Source of the DNA: Aristolochia californica
Lineage: Eukaryota > Streptophyta > Magnoliopsida > Piperales > Aristolochiaceae
Assembly: GCA_029961685.1 (NCBI GenBank)
Contig: JARWKL010000015.1
Coordinates: 13,824,801 to 13,888,800 of the forward strand
Length of the DNA: 64,000 nucleotides
Direction: 5' to 3'
Shown here: piece by piece, positions 29,378 through 39,822 of the stretch
Position numbering within the stretch: the first letter of the stretch is position 1
Layout of the letters: each line of letters starts with the position of its first letter
Program-made: the position numbers and the translations under genes
The notes under the pieces: model-generated
The model's database searches: none
Seen by the model: the letters and a program-made list of their open reading frames with translations, nothing else
Told to the model about the DNA's origin: nothing

Positions 29378-29717
29378 GTTAACTTGATAACTTTATTTTT
29401 TCTACTCAAAATTTTTGGATCATTAGGTCATTTGCATCTTGAACATGTTTCAGGCATGCATATCAATATTTAAAACATGTTAGGATCAATTAGAAATCAC
29501 TTTCTTATGAAATTCCAAGCTATTAGGGGGTTGTACTAGTGGAATTTCCCAAACAGGGATAACAAAACTTTGGTGTTCATTTTTAGTGCATGAAAAAATT
29601 TTCTTCACTTACATTTATTATAGTTTTCAATATTTTGCACACATAAACTCTAAAATTTTCATTTCGTTATGATCTATTTACTTATCGTTTTGTTTGATAG
29701 AAAAAATGGAGAGTGAA
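29378..29717. repeat. Left copy of a 340-bp satellite segment flanking the gypsy-derived insert
   Basis: This satellite segment runs from GTTAAC to GAGTGAA, immediately left of the insert. It shares several unusual variants with 33,685-34,028 on the other side: GAACTTTATTTT or GATAACTTTATT, CATCTTGAACATG, CATATCAATATTT, TTATGAAATTCC, AAACAGGGATAAC, TCGTTATGATC and TTTGATAGAAAA. I count about 20 differences over 340 positions by eye. Confidence 0.8.
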
Positions 29718-29850
29718 GAAAAAAAGTAAAAATAAATAAATAAATAAAATAAAATAAAACAAAAAGAAACAAAAAAAAAGGAAAAAAACTAAAAAAAGAA
29801 AAAAAACACATAAAAAAACAAATCAAAAAAATCAAAAGAAATTCATTGCT
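29718..29850. repeat. A-rich simple sequence at the left end of the insert
   Basis: About 130 bp is dominated by A with scattered T, C and G, including AAATAAATAAATAAATAAAA. It joins satellite sequence on its left. It may be a degraded T-rich stretch near the element's 3' end on the minus strand, or filler sequence added at the junction. Confidence 0.85.
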
Positions 29851-29867
29851 AAGACATAAAAGAGTCG

Positions 29868-29908
29868 TTTCCCCCCCAAACCTAAACCTGACATTGTCCT
29901 CAATGGGG
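29868..29908 (-). promoter_or_regulatory. Polypurine-tract-like motif of the gypsy element
   Basis: On the minus strand the sequence reads GAGGACAATGTCAGG and then GTTTGGGGGGGAAACG. A GAGGACAATG-type motif followed by GTTTGGGGG is typical of the region upstream of the 3' LTR in Athila/Tat elements. A second, similar motif (GAGGATGTGTCATG then AGGTTTGGGGGTG) lies at about 30,044-30,080. No LTR start follows either one. Confidence 0.55.
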
Positions 29909-30885
29909 AAAAACTAAAACACCTGAACGACTACAAAAAGGAATAACAACTAAAGAATAATAAAACGCATAGAAATCACATGCTCCATTGGCACACAAGA
30001 AATAAAGCGAAGCCAAAACAGTGCAAGGAAAAGAGATATCATCAAACACCCCCAAACCTAGAGCATGACACATCCTCAAACAAACCAACTAACAATCACT
30101 AAAATATCTGATTTACTAGACAATTTATTGCTGGCCTTAACATCGGTTCTGGTGCCAGTCTTCTCGTCTAGTAGCTACTACTCCAGTTGACTCACAACTT
30201 AGCTAGTTATACTCCAGCAGAGTAAGGGTTAAGCTCCCTCAGGGCTCCTAAATCCATAGGTGGGACCATATGTGTTTGCTCATCAACAATAATACCGAAT
30301 AGTCAATAAAGACCCCCAGGAATGATACATAGTCTCCCTCGAAGAATGTTTACTCGTATCAGCCGTACCCGTAGGTAATCATCCGTAGATCAAACCGCTA
30401 TCCCACATCACACTTTGAAGAAATCTCCGTGTGACTGGCCACTGAAGGCAGCAGGAATCACGCGCTGAACACAAGTCCTTGAGTTACTCACCATAAGGTT
30501 TATATTCAATACTTCAAGATCGAACTGGTCAATCCCAGAACGGTTGTTTGAGTACAGACCTCTCAAACTAGAGACCAAAAGTCTGGTCATCGACTACAGG
30601 AACCATTTATGCTCTCAGCTGGCAAGAGAGTACCGCGAGTCCATGACGGGGCCGGCATCGCCGAGGGACCTCCAATCAATCAAGACCAGAGTACAAAAAA
30701 GGTTATCCTAATAATAATGAATAAGCCAAAAAAAAAAAAAACTGTAATGTACAAAGGGATAGAAACGTGGGGATTGCCCACAATGTGCTAAGTTTATAGT
30801 CATAAGCAAGAGTCTGACGCAGTCAAGATGAAAGGACAGGTTCCTCCTAGAAAATCACCATCACCTTCTCCGGTGTGGGGACATT
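29909..30885 (-). other. Non-coding 3' region of the gypsy element
   Basis: This lies between the integrase remnant and the polypurine-like motif. It is mixed-composition sequence with no extended open frame; the longest frames (about 60 codons at 29,900-30,088, 30,408-30,590 and 30,609-30,791) resemble nothing I recognise. Athila/Tat elements usually carry a long non-coding stretch at this point. No envelope-like frame can be recognised. Confidence 0.6.
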
Positions 30886-30889
30886 CTCA

Positions 30890-31960
30890 CGATACGGTTT
30901 GAGCCTCTAACCGTTAACTTTGAAGACCGACCCGTCTCAGTGATTGTGGATCTCAATAGCACCATGAGGAAACACGTGTAACCTCAAATGGACCGGACCA
31001 CCTGGATCTCAGCTTCCCTAGAAACAAATACAATTGTGAGTTATAAAGTAAAACATTCTGCCCAACAGTAAAAGACTTGCAAAAATAAATTTATCATGTA
31101 AAAGCTTTGTTCGCTCCTTATACAATTTGGCATTCTCATAAGCAACATGACGTATCTCCTCCAACTCATTCAATTGCAATTTCCTCTCCTCACCCGCTTG
31201 AGCCAAATAAAAATTCAAAACCTTAATGGCCCAATAAGCTCTATGCTCAAGCTCAACAGGTAGATGACATGCTTTGCTGAACACTAGGCGAAATGGAGAC
31301 GTCCCATTAGTAGTCTTATAAGTGGTTCGATAGGCCCATAAAGCATCGTCCAATCGAGTGGACCAATCTTTCCTATCAAAGGGAACCGTCTTCTCCAAAA
31401 TCCGTTTGATCTCCCTATTAGAGATTTCCACTTGACCACAAGTTTACGGGTGGTACAGAGTGGACACCCGATGAGTGATGGAGTATTTCTTCAACAAGGT
31501 GTCAAATGCTCTGTTACAAAAATGAGATCCCCCATCACTGATGATCGCTCTCGGGGTACCAAAAAGATTAAAGATGTTTTCTTTTAAAAACTTTACCACC
31601 ACTTTGTGATCATTTGTCTTACATGCAATTGCTTCAATCCATCTAGAGACATATTCAACAGCAACAAGGATGTATTGATAGCCGAATGAGACAGGAAAAG
31701 GACCCATGAAGTCAATACCCCATGCAGCAAACAATTCAACAATAAGAATGGGGTTAAGAGGTATCATGTTCTTCCTAGACAAACAACCAGTCCGTTGGCA
31801 TCTATCACACACACGACAAAACTCATGAGCGTCGCTAAATAATGAAGGCCAATAGAAACCACATTGCAAGACTTTAGCCTTTGGTGTTCTCCTACAAATA
31901 TGTTCTACCTCTTCAACAAAGGGAGCTAATAGTTCACCTAGGGAGCAGCGCCCGTGCATA
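30890..31960 (-). pseudogene. Ty3/gypsy integrase pseudogene (Athila/Tat type)
   Basis: Integrase joins retroelement cDNA to host DNA. Here the zinc-binding part keeps its CXXC (CDRCQRTG, Cys codons near 31,798-31,809), but its first half is lost or altered at the deletion junction. The catalytic core is well preserved. The first Asp is in WGIDFMGPF (codon 31,711-31,713), the second in ISDGGSHF (31,534-31,536), and the Glu is in GQVE (31,426-31,428). Exactly 35 residues separate the second Asp from the Glu, the DD35E spacing of the family. A TAA at 31,444-31,446 interrupts YHP*TCGQVE where the family has Gln, a one-base change from CAA. Downstream the frame shifts after HDKF. The GPF/Y-type motif WSGPF (30,987-31,001) is in another frame, further shifts and stops follow, and the last recognisable motif is RLKPY near 30,891. 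The gene is non-functional. Confidence 0.93.
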
Positions 31961-32155
31961 AAAACACAAAAAGAAACAAAACTAACTATCAAATTATGCT
32001 AACAAACTAACTACTGAAAATACGAACTAAATAGAAGAAATAAAAATAACTCCACACAAAATCATCAAGATAAAACAAAAACATGAAATTATGAAAGTAG
32101 ATAAATAAATCTAATCTAAGACCATGGAGAACAAAGAAATACACTTAATACGTGC
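31961..32155 (-). other. Leader of the gypsy element fused to integrase by an internal deletion
   Basis: Starting from the primer binding site, the minus strand reads through about 195 bp of T-rich, stop-rich untranslated leader. It then meets an ATG at 31,957-31,959 ([13 protein letters not shown]) and runs within about 20 codons into integrase sequence. Everything normally encoded between leader and integrase has been removed. The exact deletion point, between 31,890 and 31,960, cannot be fixed without an intact relative. Confidence 0.65.
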
Positions 32156-32174
32156 CTCCCCGGTAACGGCTCCA
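32156..32174 (-). promoter_or_regulatory. Primer binding site of the gypsy element (tRNA-Asp type, degenerate)
   Basis: The minus strand reads TGGAGCCGTTACCGGGGAG. This matches the Athila/Tat primer site TGGCGCCGTTGCCGGGGA except at two positions, both consistent with decay. It sits six bases inside the putative LTR end (minus-strand ACGTCA at 32,186-32,181). Confidence 0.8.
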
Positions 32175-32405
32175 AAAACTTGACGTGAAATTTAATTACA
32201 TCGGCTTTTGTACCTCATAAGCATACGAATCGTTCATGTAATCTAGCGGGAAGCGAGGGTCATATCCACAGGGAGGACTGAATTTTGTGTATTCTTCAGT
32301 CAACTAGCCTAACCAAATATGATGAATTAATCTGAACTAAACACTAATTATATCCTAAATTATCAAGCAATAATATAATTAACTACTTGCACAATAGGAA
32401 ACGTT

Positions 32406-32710
32406 AACTCTGGATTTTATCGTGATTCGTGCCTCTCTTGAGCACCACGTAACCACGAATCCGGATTCTCAATTCTTGCGTCTAGCCCCTCTCGGGCGCC
32501 TAGAGTTAATGACAGAGATCAGATTACAATAGAATGCAGAGAATCAATTTCCTATTGTGATGATGCTAAAATTATCAACTCTGGATTTTATTGTGGTTTG
32601 TGCCTCTCTCGAGCGCCACGTAATCAAGAATCCGATTTCTCAATCCTTGCGTCTAGCCCCTTTCGGGCGCATAGAGTGAAAGACAGAAATCGGATTAAAA
32701 TACCAAAATC
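32406..32710. repeat. Imperfect tandem duplication, 171-bp period, within the putative LTR
   Basis: AACTCTGGATTTTAT starts at 32,406 and again at 32,577. Both copies continue through GTGCCTCTCT, GAGC(A/G)CCACGTAA, GCGTCTAGCCCCT, TCGGGCGC and AGACAGA(G/A)ATC. The second copy is incomplete at its end, merging into AAATACCAAAATCC. Confidence 0.9.
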
Positions 32711-32860
32711 CAACCTAAATTACAATCTTACCCTAACTAGCTAATTTAAGCAAATATCCAAAAAAAAATTATTCGATAAACATTAATTCTCAAATCAAAT
32801 TTAATAAACTTTCAAAACCTAAGTTCAAACTATAGAAAAATTAAATTAAAAAATGACGGA

Positions 32861-33430
32861 TTACTCCCCTTCTACTTCCTCTCGCTCGGGCAGGCTCGTT
32901 CTCACGGGTGCTGCAATTTTCAGAAATTGATGGCTTCGGGTTGCAAGAGCGAGTGGCCGGAGGTAGAGACGACGCCGGCGAAGAAAGATAAAAACCCACA
33001 GATGGAGGTGACGACCGGCGTTCGACGGAATGGAGCCGAAGTCATCTGACCGGCTCTCTCGAGTCTCGGTCGGAGTCGGAATAGCTTTGAAAATGGTCAA
33101 AAATGGGTAATCAATGCCGGAGGATGGTCGGAATGCAGAATCGACACCGGAGGAGCCCTCTCGGGTCACCTCTCGGCCTGGCGAGCAGAAAATGGCAGCG
33201 TCGAACTTGCCACGACGGAGACTCTCACGAGCTCTCCTCGGGTCTGTTCTCGGTTGCAGGATGGGGGTGGATGACGGTGACGAACGGCGTTCGGAGGGAG
33301 CCCTCTCGGGTCTTCCCTCCCAACGGTCGGCGGCCTCCCCTGTTTCTCCCCTTTCTCTCCACGATTTTTCCCTAAAAATCTCTTTTTCTTTCACTAATGG
33401 CATTTTGGTAAATATCTCCTTCTCCACCAA
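32861..33430 (-). other. GC-rich island with a 189-codon open frame, not recognised
   Basis: This is the only strongly GC-rich stretch of the window. A minus-strand frame runs from an ATG at 33,430 to a stop at 32,861. The predicted product is rich in Arg, Ser, Pro and Glu, with no motif I recognise, and overlapping frames are also open on the plus strand (33,103-33,375 and 33,114-33,455), as GC-rich DNA with few stops allows. Short direct repeats occur inside it: GGCGTTCG near 33,017 and 33,284, and GAGCCCTCTCGGGTC near 33,154 and 33,297. It lies inside the putative LTR. It could be normal LTR sequence, a captured host fragment, or a chance open frame. I favour non-coding. Confidence 0.4.
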
Positions 33431-33671
33431 AATTCTCCTGAAATTCCATAGTTGAATCCATAAAAATCATTTCAGAAAGAAATAAACCCTAAAAGCAATG
33501 AAATATAATTCAGGAGAGAAAAATATGCAATATAAACAATGATTAATGCCAAATTCAATAAATGCACGTTTTATTTGAAAACCGATAAATAACCACCTAT
33601 AACACAATTAAAAGGGTTATTCTATTATAATTAACCTAGTTCTCATGTAAGAATCTGGCATCTATCACACG

Positions 33672-33685
33672 TTTAGGGTTTAGGG
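33672..33685 (+). repeat. Two telomere-type heptamers at the insert/satellite junction
   Basis: Two perfect TTTAGGG units stand between the end of the gypsy-derived sequence and the GTTAAC at which the satellite resumes. The last G overlaps the satellite's GTTAAC. The motif is that of plant telomeres. Confidence 0.9.
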
Positions 33686-34028
33686 TTAACTTGAGAACTT
33701 TATTTTTTCTACTCCTTGAAATTTTTGGATCATTAGGTCATTTGCATCTTGAACATGTTTCAGGCATGCATATCAATATTTAAACATGTTAGGATCATTT
33801 AGAAATCCCTTTCTTATGAAATTCCAAGCTATTAAGGGGTTGTACTAGTGGAATTTCCCAAACAGGGATAACAAAACTTTGGTGTTCATTTTTAGTGCGT
33901 GAAAAAAAAAAATTTCACTTACATTTATTTTAGTTTTCAATTTTGTGCACACATAAACTCTAAAATTTTCATTTCGTTATGATCAATTTGCCTTATTTTT
34001 TTGTTTGATAGAAAAAAGGAAGAGTGAA
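33685..34028. repeat. Right copy of the same 340-bp segment
   Basis: It begins at the GTTAAC that follows the telomere-like heptamers and covers the same span of the unit as 29,378-29,717, ending AGAGTGAA. It then continues normally into AACTCAAGTTTGGATTTG. The arrangement of segment, insert, segment and normal continuation is what an insertion with a 340-bp target duplication would leave. Confidence 0.8.
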
Positions 34029-37000
34029 AACTCAAGTTTGGATTTGACAAAAAATTGAACTTCCAAAATGGAAGAACACAAATGCATAGAAAGATAATTC
34101 GAAAAATAATCTGTGATTTTTAGGGATTGTAAGCTCTTTTAGTTTTTTATATATTAGGCTTTGCAATCATCGGAAAGGGGGGGGGGGGGGGATTTTGTAC
34201 TAAGTGTTGTCTCCCAAACCATAAGTCATTTCTAACAAAAACTATAGCCATTACGCATCATTAATAGATCAAAACTTAACGATGATCTATGATTGTTAGG
34301 TCAGCTTTTTGTAAATGGGCAAAGAGTGGGTTGTTTGGTTTGGGCATGCATATCCATATTTAAAACATGCTAGGATCAATTAGAAATCTCTTTCTTATAA
34401 AATTGCAAGCGATTAGGGGGTTGTAAAAGTGGAATTTCCCAAACATGGATATCAAAAGTTTAGTGTTCCTTTTTAGAGCGTGAAATAATTTTCTTCACTC
34501 ACATTTATTATAGTTTTCAATTTTTTCATACATATACTCTAAAATTTTCATTTCATTATGATCTTTTAGCTCGGTCCTTTCGTTTATGAGAAAAAAAGCA
34601 GTATGAAAACTTAAGTTTGGATTTGAAAAAAAATCGAACATCGAAAATGGAAATGCACAAATGCAGACAGAGATAAATCCAAAAAGTATATGTGATTTTT
34701 AGGGATTGTAAACTCTTTTGTTTTTTTTAAATAAGGTTTTGCAATGATCGGAAATGGGGGGGAGGGAGTTTTAACTGAGTGTTGACTCCCAAACCATAAG
34801 TCATTTCTAACAAAATGGAACATTAGGTCATTTGCAACTGCAACATGTTTCAGGCATGCATATCCATTTTTAAAACATGTTAGGATCAATTAGAAATCTC
34901 TTTCTTTTAAAATTCCAAGCTATTAAGGGTTGTACTTGTGGAATTTCCCAAACATGAAAAAACAAAACTTTGGTGTTCATTTTTAGTGCGTGAAAAATTT
35001 TTCTTCACTTAAAGATATTATAGTTTTCAATTTTTTGCACACATAAACTCTAAAATTTTCATTTCATTGTGATCTATTTGCCTTATCATTTCATTTGCGA
35101 GAAAAAAGGGTGAGTGAAAAATCAAGTTTGGATATTAAAAAATATTGAACATCTAGAATGGAAACACAAAAATGCAAAGAGAAATAATTTCGAAAAGTAT
35201 CTGTGATTTTTAGGGATTGTAAACTCTTTTAGTTTTTTACATATAAGGTTATGCAATCATCGGAAAAGGAGGGCGAGGGAATTTTAATTGAGTGTTGACA
35301 CCCAAACCATAAGTCTTTTCTAACAAAAATTACAGTTGTTACTCTTCATTAATCCATCAAAACCTTTACGATGATCTATGATTGTTTGGTCAGCTTTTTG
35401 TAAATGGGCAAAATGTTGGTTGTTTGGCTCGGGTGAATATCCCACCACACGTTAACTTGTGACCTAAATTTTTTCTACTCCCTGATTTTTTTGGATCATT
35501 AGGTCATTTGCATTTTCTACATATTTCGGGCATGCATATCCATATTTAAAATCAATTCGAAATAACTTTATTATAAAATTCCAAGCTATTAGGGGTTGTA
35601 CTTGTGGAATTTCAAAAACATGGATTACAAAACTTTTGTGTTCATTATTAGAGAGTGAAAATATTTGTTCACTTACATTTATTATAGTTTACAATTTTTT
35701 GCACACATAAACTTTAAAATTTTCATTTCGTTGTGATCTATTTGCCTTATCTTTTTGTTTGCGAGAAAAAAAGGGAGAATGAAAACTAAAGTTTGGATAT
35801 GAAAATAAATTGAACATCCAAACTGGAAACATACAAATGCAGAGAGAGATAATTTCAAAAAGTATCTGTGATTTTTAGGGATTTTAAACACTAATAGTCT
35901 TTTATATATTAGGGTTTTCAATCATCGGAAAAGGGGGGGGGGGGGAGGGGCGAGGAAGGGGAGTGAGGAATTTTTAACTATGTGTTGACTCCCAAATCGT
36001 AAGTCATTTTTAACAAACAATATAGGCATTACACATCATTAATTGATCAAAACCTTTACGATGATCTATGATTGTTAGGTCAACTTTTTGTGAATGGGCA
36101 AAAAGTGGGTTGCTTGACTCAGGTGAATATCCCACGACACATTAACTTGAGAATTTAATTTTGTTCACTCCTTGAAATTTTTGGATCATTAGGTTATTTG
36201 CATCTTCAACATGTTTCAGGCATGGATATCCATATTTAAAACATGTTTGGATCAATTAGAAATCTCTTTCGTATAAAATTCCAAACTATTAGGGGGTTGT
36301 ACAAGTGTAATTTCCCAAACATGGTAAAAAAAAATTTGTGTTCATTTTTTAGTGCGTGTAATTTTTTGCCATTTCTTTTCGTTTGCGAGAAAAAAAGGGA
36401 GTGTGAAAACTCAAGTTTGGATATTAGAAATATTTAACTTAGTGTTCATTCCCAAACCATAAGGCATTTATAAAAAAAAATCATAGCCGTTACGCATCAT
36501 TAATCAATCAAAACCTTTACGATCATCTATGATTGTTAGGTCAGCTCTCTGTAAATGGGAAAAAAAGTGGGTTGTTTAGCTCAGGTGAATATCCCACTGC
36601 AAGTTAACTTAAGAACTTAATATTTTCTTACTCCTTGAATTTTTTGGATCATTAGGTCATTTGTATCTTCAACATGTTTTAGGCAAGCATATCCTTTTTT
36701 AAAATCAATTAGAAATCACTTTCTTATAAAATTACAAGCTATTAGGGGGTTGTACTAGAGGAATTTCCGAAACATGGATAACAAAACTTTGGTGTTCATT
36801 TTTAGAGCGTGAAAAAAAATTTCTTCACGTATATTTAATATAGTTTTCAATTTTATGCATCCATAAACTCTAAAAAAATTTCATTTCATTGTGATTTATT
36901 TTCCTTTTCTTTTCGTTTGCGAGTAGAAAAGGGAGAGTGGAAACTCAAGTTTGGATTTAAAGAAAAATTGAAGATCCAAAATGGACACGCACAAATCCAG

Positions 37001-37091
37001 AGAGAGATAATTCCCAAAAGTACCTGTGATTTTTAGGGATTGTAAACTCTTTTCGTTTTTTATATATTAGGTTTTTCAATCATTAGAAAAG

Positions 37092-37096
<5 letters not shown>

Positions 37097-37118
<22 letters not shown>
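37097..37118 (+). repeat. Poly(G) tract, 22 G
   Basis: A pure G run after AAAAGTGGGA and before TGGAGGGCGAGTGTTGAC. The usual ATTTTTAACTGA spacer that follows the tract is missing here. Confidence 0.95.
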
Positions 37119-37124
<6 letters not shown>

Positions 37125-39782
37125 GCGAGTGTTGACACCGAAACCATAAGTCATTTCTAACAAAAATTATAGCCGTTATGCATCATTAATCGATTAAAAA
37201 CATTACGATGATTTATGATTGTTAGATCAGCTTTTTATAAATGGGCAAAAAGTAGGTTGCTTGGCTCAAGTGAATATCCCACCGCACGTTAACTTGTGAA
37301 CTTAATTTTTTCTACTCCTTGAAATTTTTGGAGCATTAGGTCATTTGCATCTTCAACATGCTTCGAGCATGCATATCCATATTTAAAATACATTAGAAAT
37401 CATTTTCTTATAAAAATCCAAGCTATTAGGAAGTTGTACTAGTGGAATTTTCTAAGCAAGGACAACAAACCTTTGGTGTTCATTTTTGGAGTGCAAAAAT
37501 TTATTCTTCACTTTCATTATTATAATTTTATATTATTTGTACACATAAACTCCATAATTTTCATTCCGTTGTGATCTATTTTCCTTATCATTTCGTTTAC
37601 GAGAAAAAAAGGGAGAATGAAAACTCAAGTTTGGATATAAAAAAAAATTGAACATCCAAAATAGAAACGCTTAAATGCTGTGAGAGATAATTCCAAAAAG
37701 TATTAGTGATTTTTAGGGATTGTAAACTCTTTTTGTTTTTTATATATAATATTTTTCAATCATCGGAAAAGGGGGGGCGAGGGATATTTAACTGTTTGAC
37801 TCCCAAACCATAAGTCATTTCTAACAAAAATTATAGCCGTTACACATCATTAATCGATCAAAACCATTCCGATGATCTATGATTGTTAGATCACCTTTTT
37901 ATAAATGGGCAAAAAGTGGGTTGTTTGTCTCAAGCATGCATATCCATATTTAAACTTGAGAACTTAATTTTTTCTACTCCTTGAAATTTTTGGATCATAA
38001 GGTCATTTGCATCTTCAACATGTTTCGGGCATGCATATTTAAAATCAATTAGAAATCACTTTCTTATGAAATTCCAAGCTATTAGGGGGTTGTACTAGTG
38101 GAATTTCCTAAACATGGATAGAAAAACTTTAGTGTTCATTTTTAGAGCGTAAAAGTTTTTTCTTCACTTACTTTTAGTATAGTTTTCAATTTTTTCACAC
38201 ATAAAGTCTAAAATTTTCTTTTCGGTGTGTTCTCTTTGCCTTATCTTTTCGTTAGCGAGAAAAACAGGGAGAGTGAAAACTCAAGTTTGGATATTAAAAA
38301 AAATTGAACATCCACAATGGAAACGCACAAATATAGTAGGAGATAATTCCAAAAAGTATATGTGATTTTTAGGGATTGTAAACACTTTTAGTTTTTTATA
38401 TATTAGGGTATGCAATCATCGGAAAAAGGAGGTGGGGGTTGGGGGCGCGGGGGGAGTGGAATTTTTCACTGACTGTTGACTCCCAAACCATAAGTCATTT
38501 CTAACAAAAAGTACAGCCGTTACACATCATTAAATCATTAATCAATCAAAACCTTTACGATGATCTATGATTGTTAGGTCAAGTATTTGTAAATGGGAAA
38601 AAAGTGGGTTGTTTGGCTCAGGTGAATATCCCAACACATGTTCATTCGAGAATTAATTTTTTTCTACTCCTTGAAAATTTTGGATCATTAGGTCATTTGC
38701 ATCTTCAACATGTTTCAGGCATGCATATCCATATTTAAAACAAGTTAGGATCAATTTGAAATCTTTTTCCTATAAAATTCCAAGCTATTAAGGGGTTGTA
38801 CTAGTGGAATTTCCCAAACATGGAAAACAAAACTTTGGTATTCCTTTTTAGTGCGTGAAACATTTTTTTTCATTTACGTTTATTATAATTTTCATTTTTT
38901 TGCACACAAAAACTCTAAAATTTTCTTTTCATTGTGATTTATTTGCCTTATCTTTTCGTTTGTGAGAAAAAAGGGAGAGTGAAAAGTCATGTTTGGATTT
39001 GAAAAAAATTAAACATCCAGAATGGAAAAGCACAATTGCAGAGTGAGATAATTCCAAAAAGTTTCTAAGATTTTTAGGGATTGTAAACTCTTTTAGTGTT
39101 TTATATATAAGGTTTTGAAATCATCAAAAAAGGGGGGCGAAGGATTTTTAACTAGGTGTTGACTCCGAAACCATTAGTCATTTCTAGTCATTGCGCATCA
39201 TTAATCGATCAAAATCTTTACGATGATATGTGATTGTTTGATCAGCTTTTTCTAAATGGGCAAAAATTTGGTTGTTTGGCTCGGGTGAATATCCCACCGT
39301 ACGTTAACTTGAGAACTTAATTTTTTCTACTCGAAATTTTTGGATCATTAGATCATTTGCATTTTCAACATGTTTCAGGCATGCATATCCATATTGAAAA
39401 TCAATTAGAAATTATTTTATTATAAAATTCCAAGCTATGAGGCGGTTGTACTAGTGGAATTTCTAAACATAGATTACAAAAATTTGGTGTTCATTCTTAG
39501 AGTGTGAAATTTTTTTCTTCACTTACATTTATTATAGTTTTCAATTTTTTTCACACAAAAACTCTGAAATTTTAATTTCGTTGTGATCTATTTGCCTTCT
39601 GTTTTCATTTATGAGAAAAAAAGGGAGAGTGAAAACTCAAGTTTGGATATCGAAAAAAAATCAACATCCAAAATGGAAACACACAAATGCATCGAGAGAT
39701 AATTCCAAAAATTATCTGTGAGTTTTAGGGATAGTAAACACTCTTAGTTTTTTATATATTAGGTTTTGCAGTCATCGGAAAA

Positions 39783-39822
<40 letters not shown>
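39783..39822 (+). repeat. Poly(G) tract, 40 G (longest in the window)
   Basis: A pure run of 40 G after CATCGGAAAA and before CGTGGAAC. Shorter pure runs of 12-19 G at the same unit position lie at 8411-8423, 19717-19731, 34177-34191, 35933-35945, 45030-45044, 45633-45651 and 53802-53813. Confidence 0.95.

Larger units (their letters stand above)
9991..29717. repeat. Satellite array, block 2
   Basis: This continues the same satellite in the same orientation. Anchors lie near 10491, 11280 (truncated), 11935, 12597, 13307, 13966, 14412 (truncated), 15080, 15622, 16299, 16998, 17671, 18361, 19037, 19759, 20460, 21138, 21850, 22526, 23202, 23878, 24555, 25230, 25873, 26536, 27211, 27880, 28543 and 29223. 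Spacing is most often 673-680 bp. Outliers are explained by internal deletions or partial duplications. The block stops abruptly inside a unit at GAGAGTGAA (29,717), where an A-rich foreign sequence begins. Open frames of 60-90 codons occur but recur as copies of the repeat and are interrupted at different places, so none is annotated as a gene. Confidence 0.95.
32181..33668 (-). mobile_element. Putative 5' LTR of the gypsy element
   Basis: On the plus strand the segment opens TGACGTGAAATT next to the primer binding site, and a possible outer end is CATCTATCACA at 33,668. On the minus strand this gives TGTGATAG...ACGTCA, the TG...CA form expected of an LTR. The motif GGGTCATATCCACAGGGAGG near 32,261 resembles the GGGTCG-(AAT)-CCACAGGGA motif common near the 3' end of Tat-group LTRs. 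Because no second LTR survives for comparison, the outer boundary is a guess. The segment contains a tandem duplication and a GC-rich island. Confidence 0.5.
29718..33684 (-). mobile_element. Degenerate Athila/Tat-like Ty3/gypsy retrotransposon, internally deleted and lacking its 3' LTR
   Basis: The base composition and codon structure differ sharply from the satellite on both sides. Read on the minus strand, the order is: putative 5' LTR (33,668-32,181); primer binding site (32,174-32,156); leader; integrase (about 31,960-30,890); a non-coding 3' region with two polypurine-like motifs; and an A-rich end at 29,718. Gag, protease, reverse transcriptase and RNase H, normally several kb between leader and integrase, are absent. 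The integrase has an in-frame stop and frameshifts. No second LTR is visible at the left end, and no short target duplication is present. The integrase and the tRNA-Asp-like primer site place it in the Athila/Tat group. Assignment below that level is not possible from what remains. Confidence 0.85.

Noticed and set aside
33103..33455. Plus-strand frames over the GC-rich island
   Set aside because: They overlap the longer minus-strand frame in stop-poor GC-rich DNA. There is no motif and no sign that either strand is coding.
33672..33685. Former chromosome end (interstitial telomere from fusion)
   Set aside because: Only two heptamers are present and they sit at an insert junction. A fusion relic would need a longer, preferably inverted, array.
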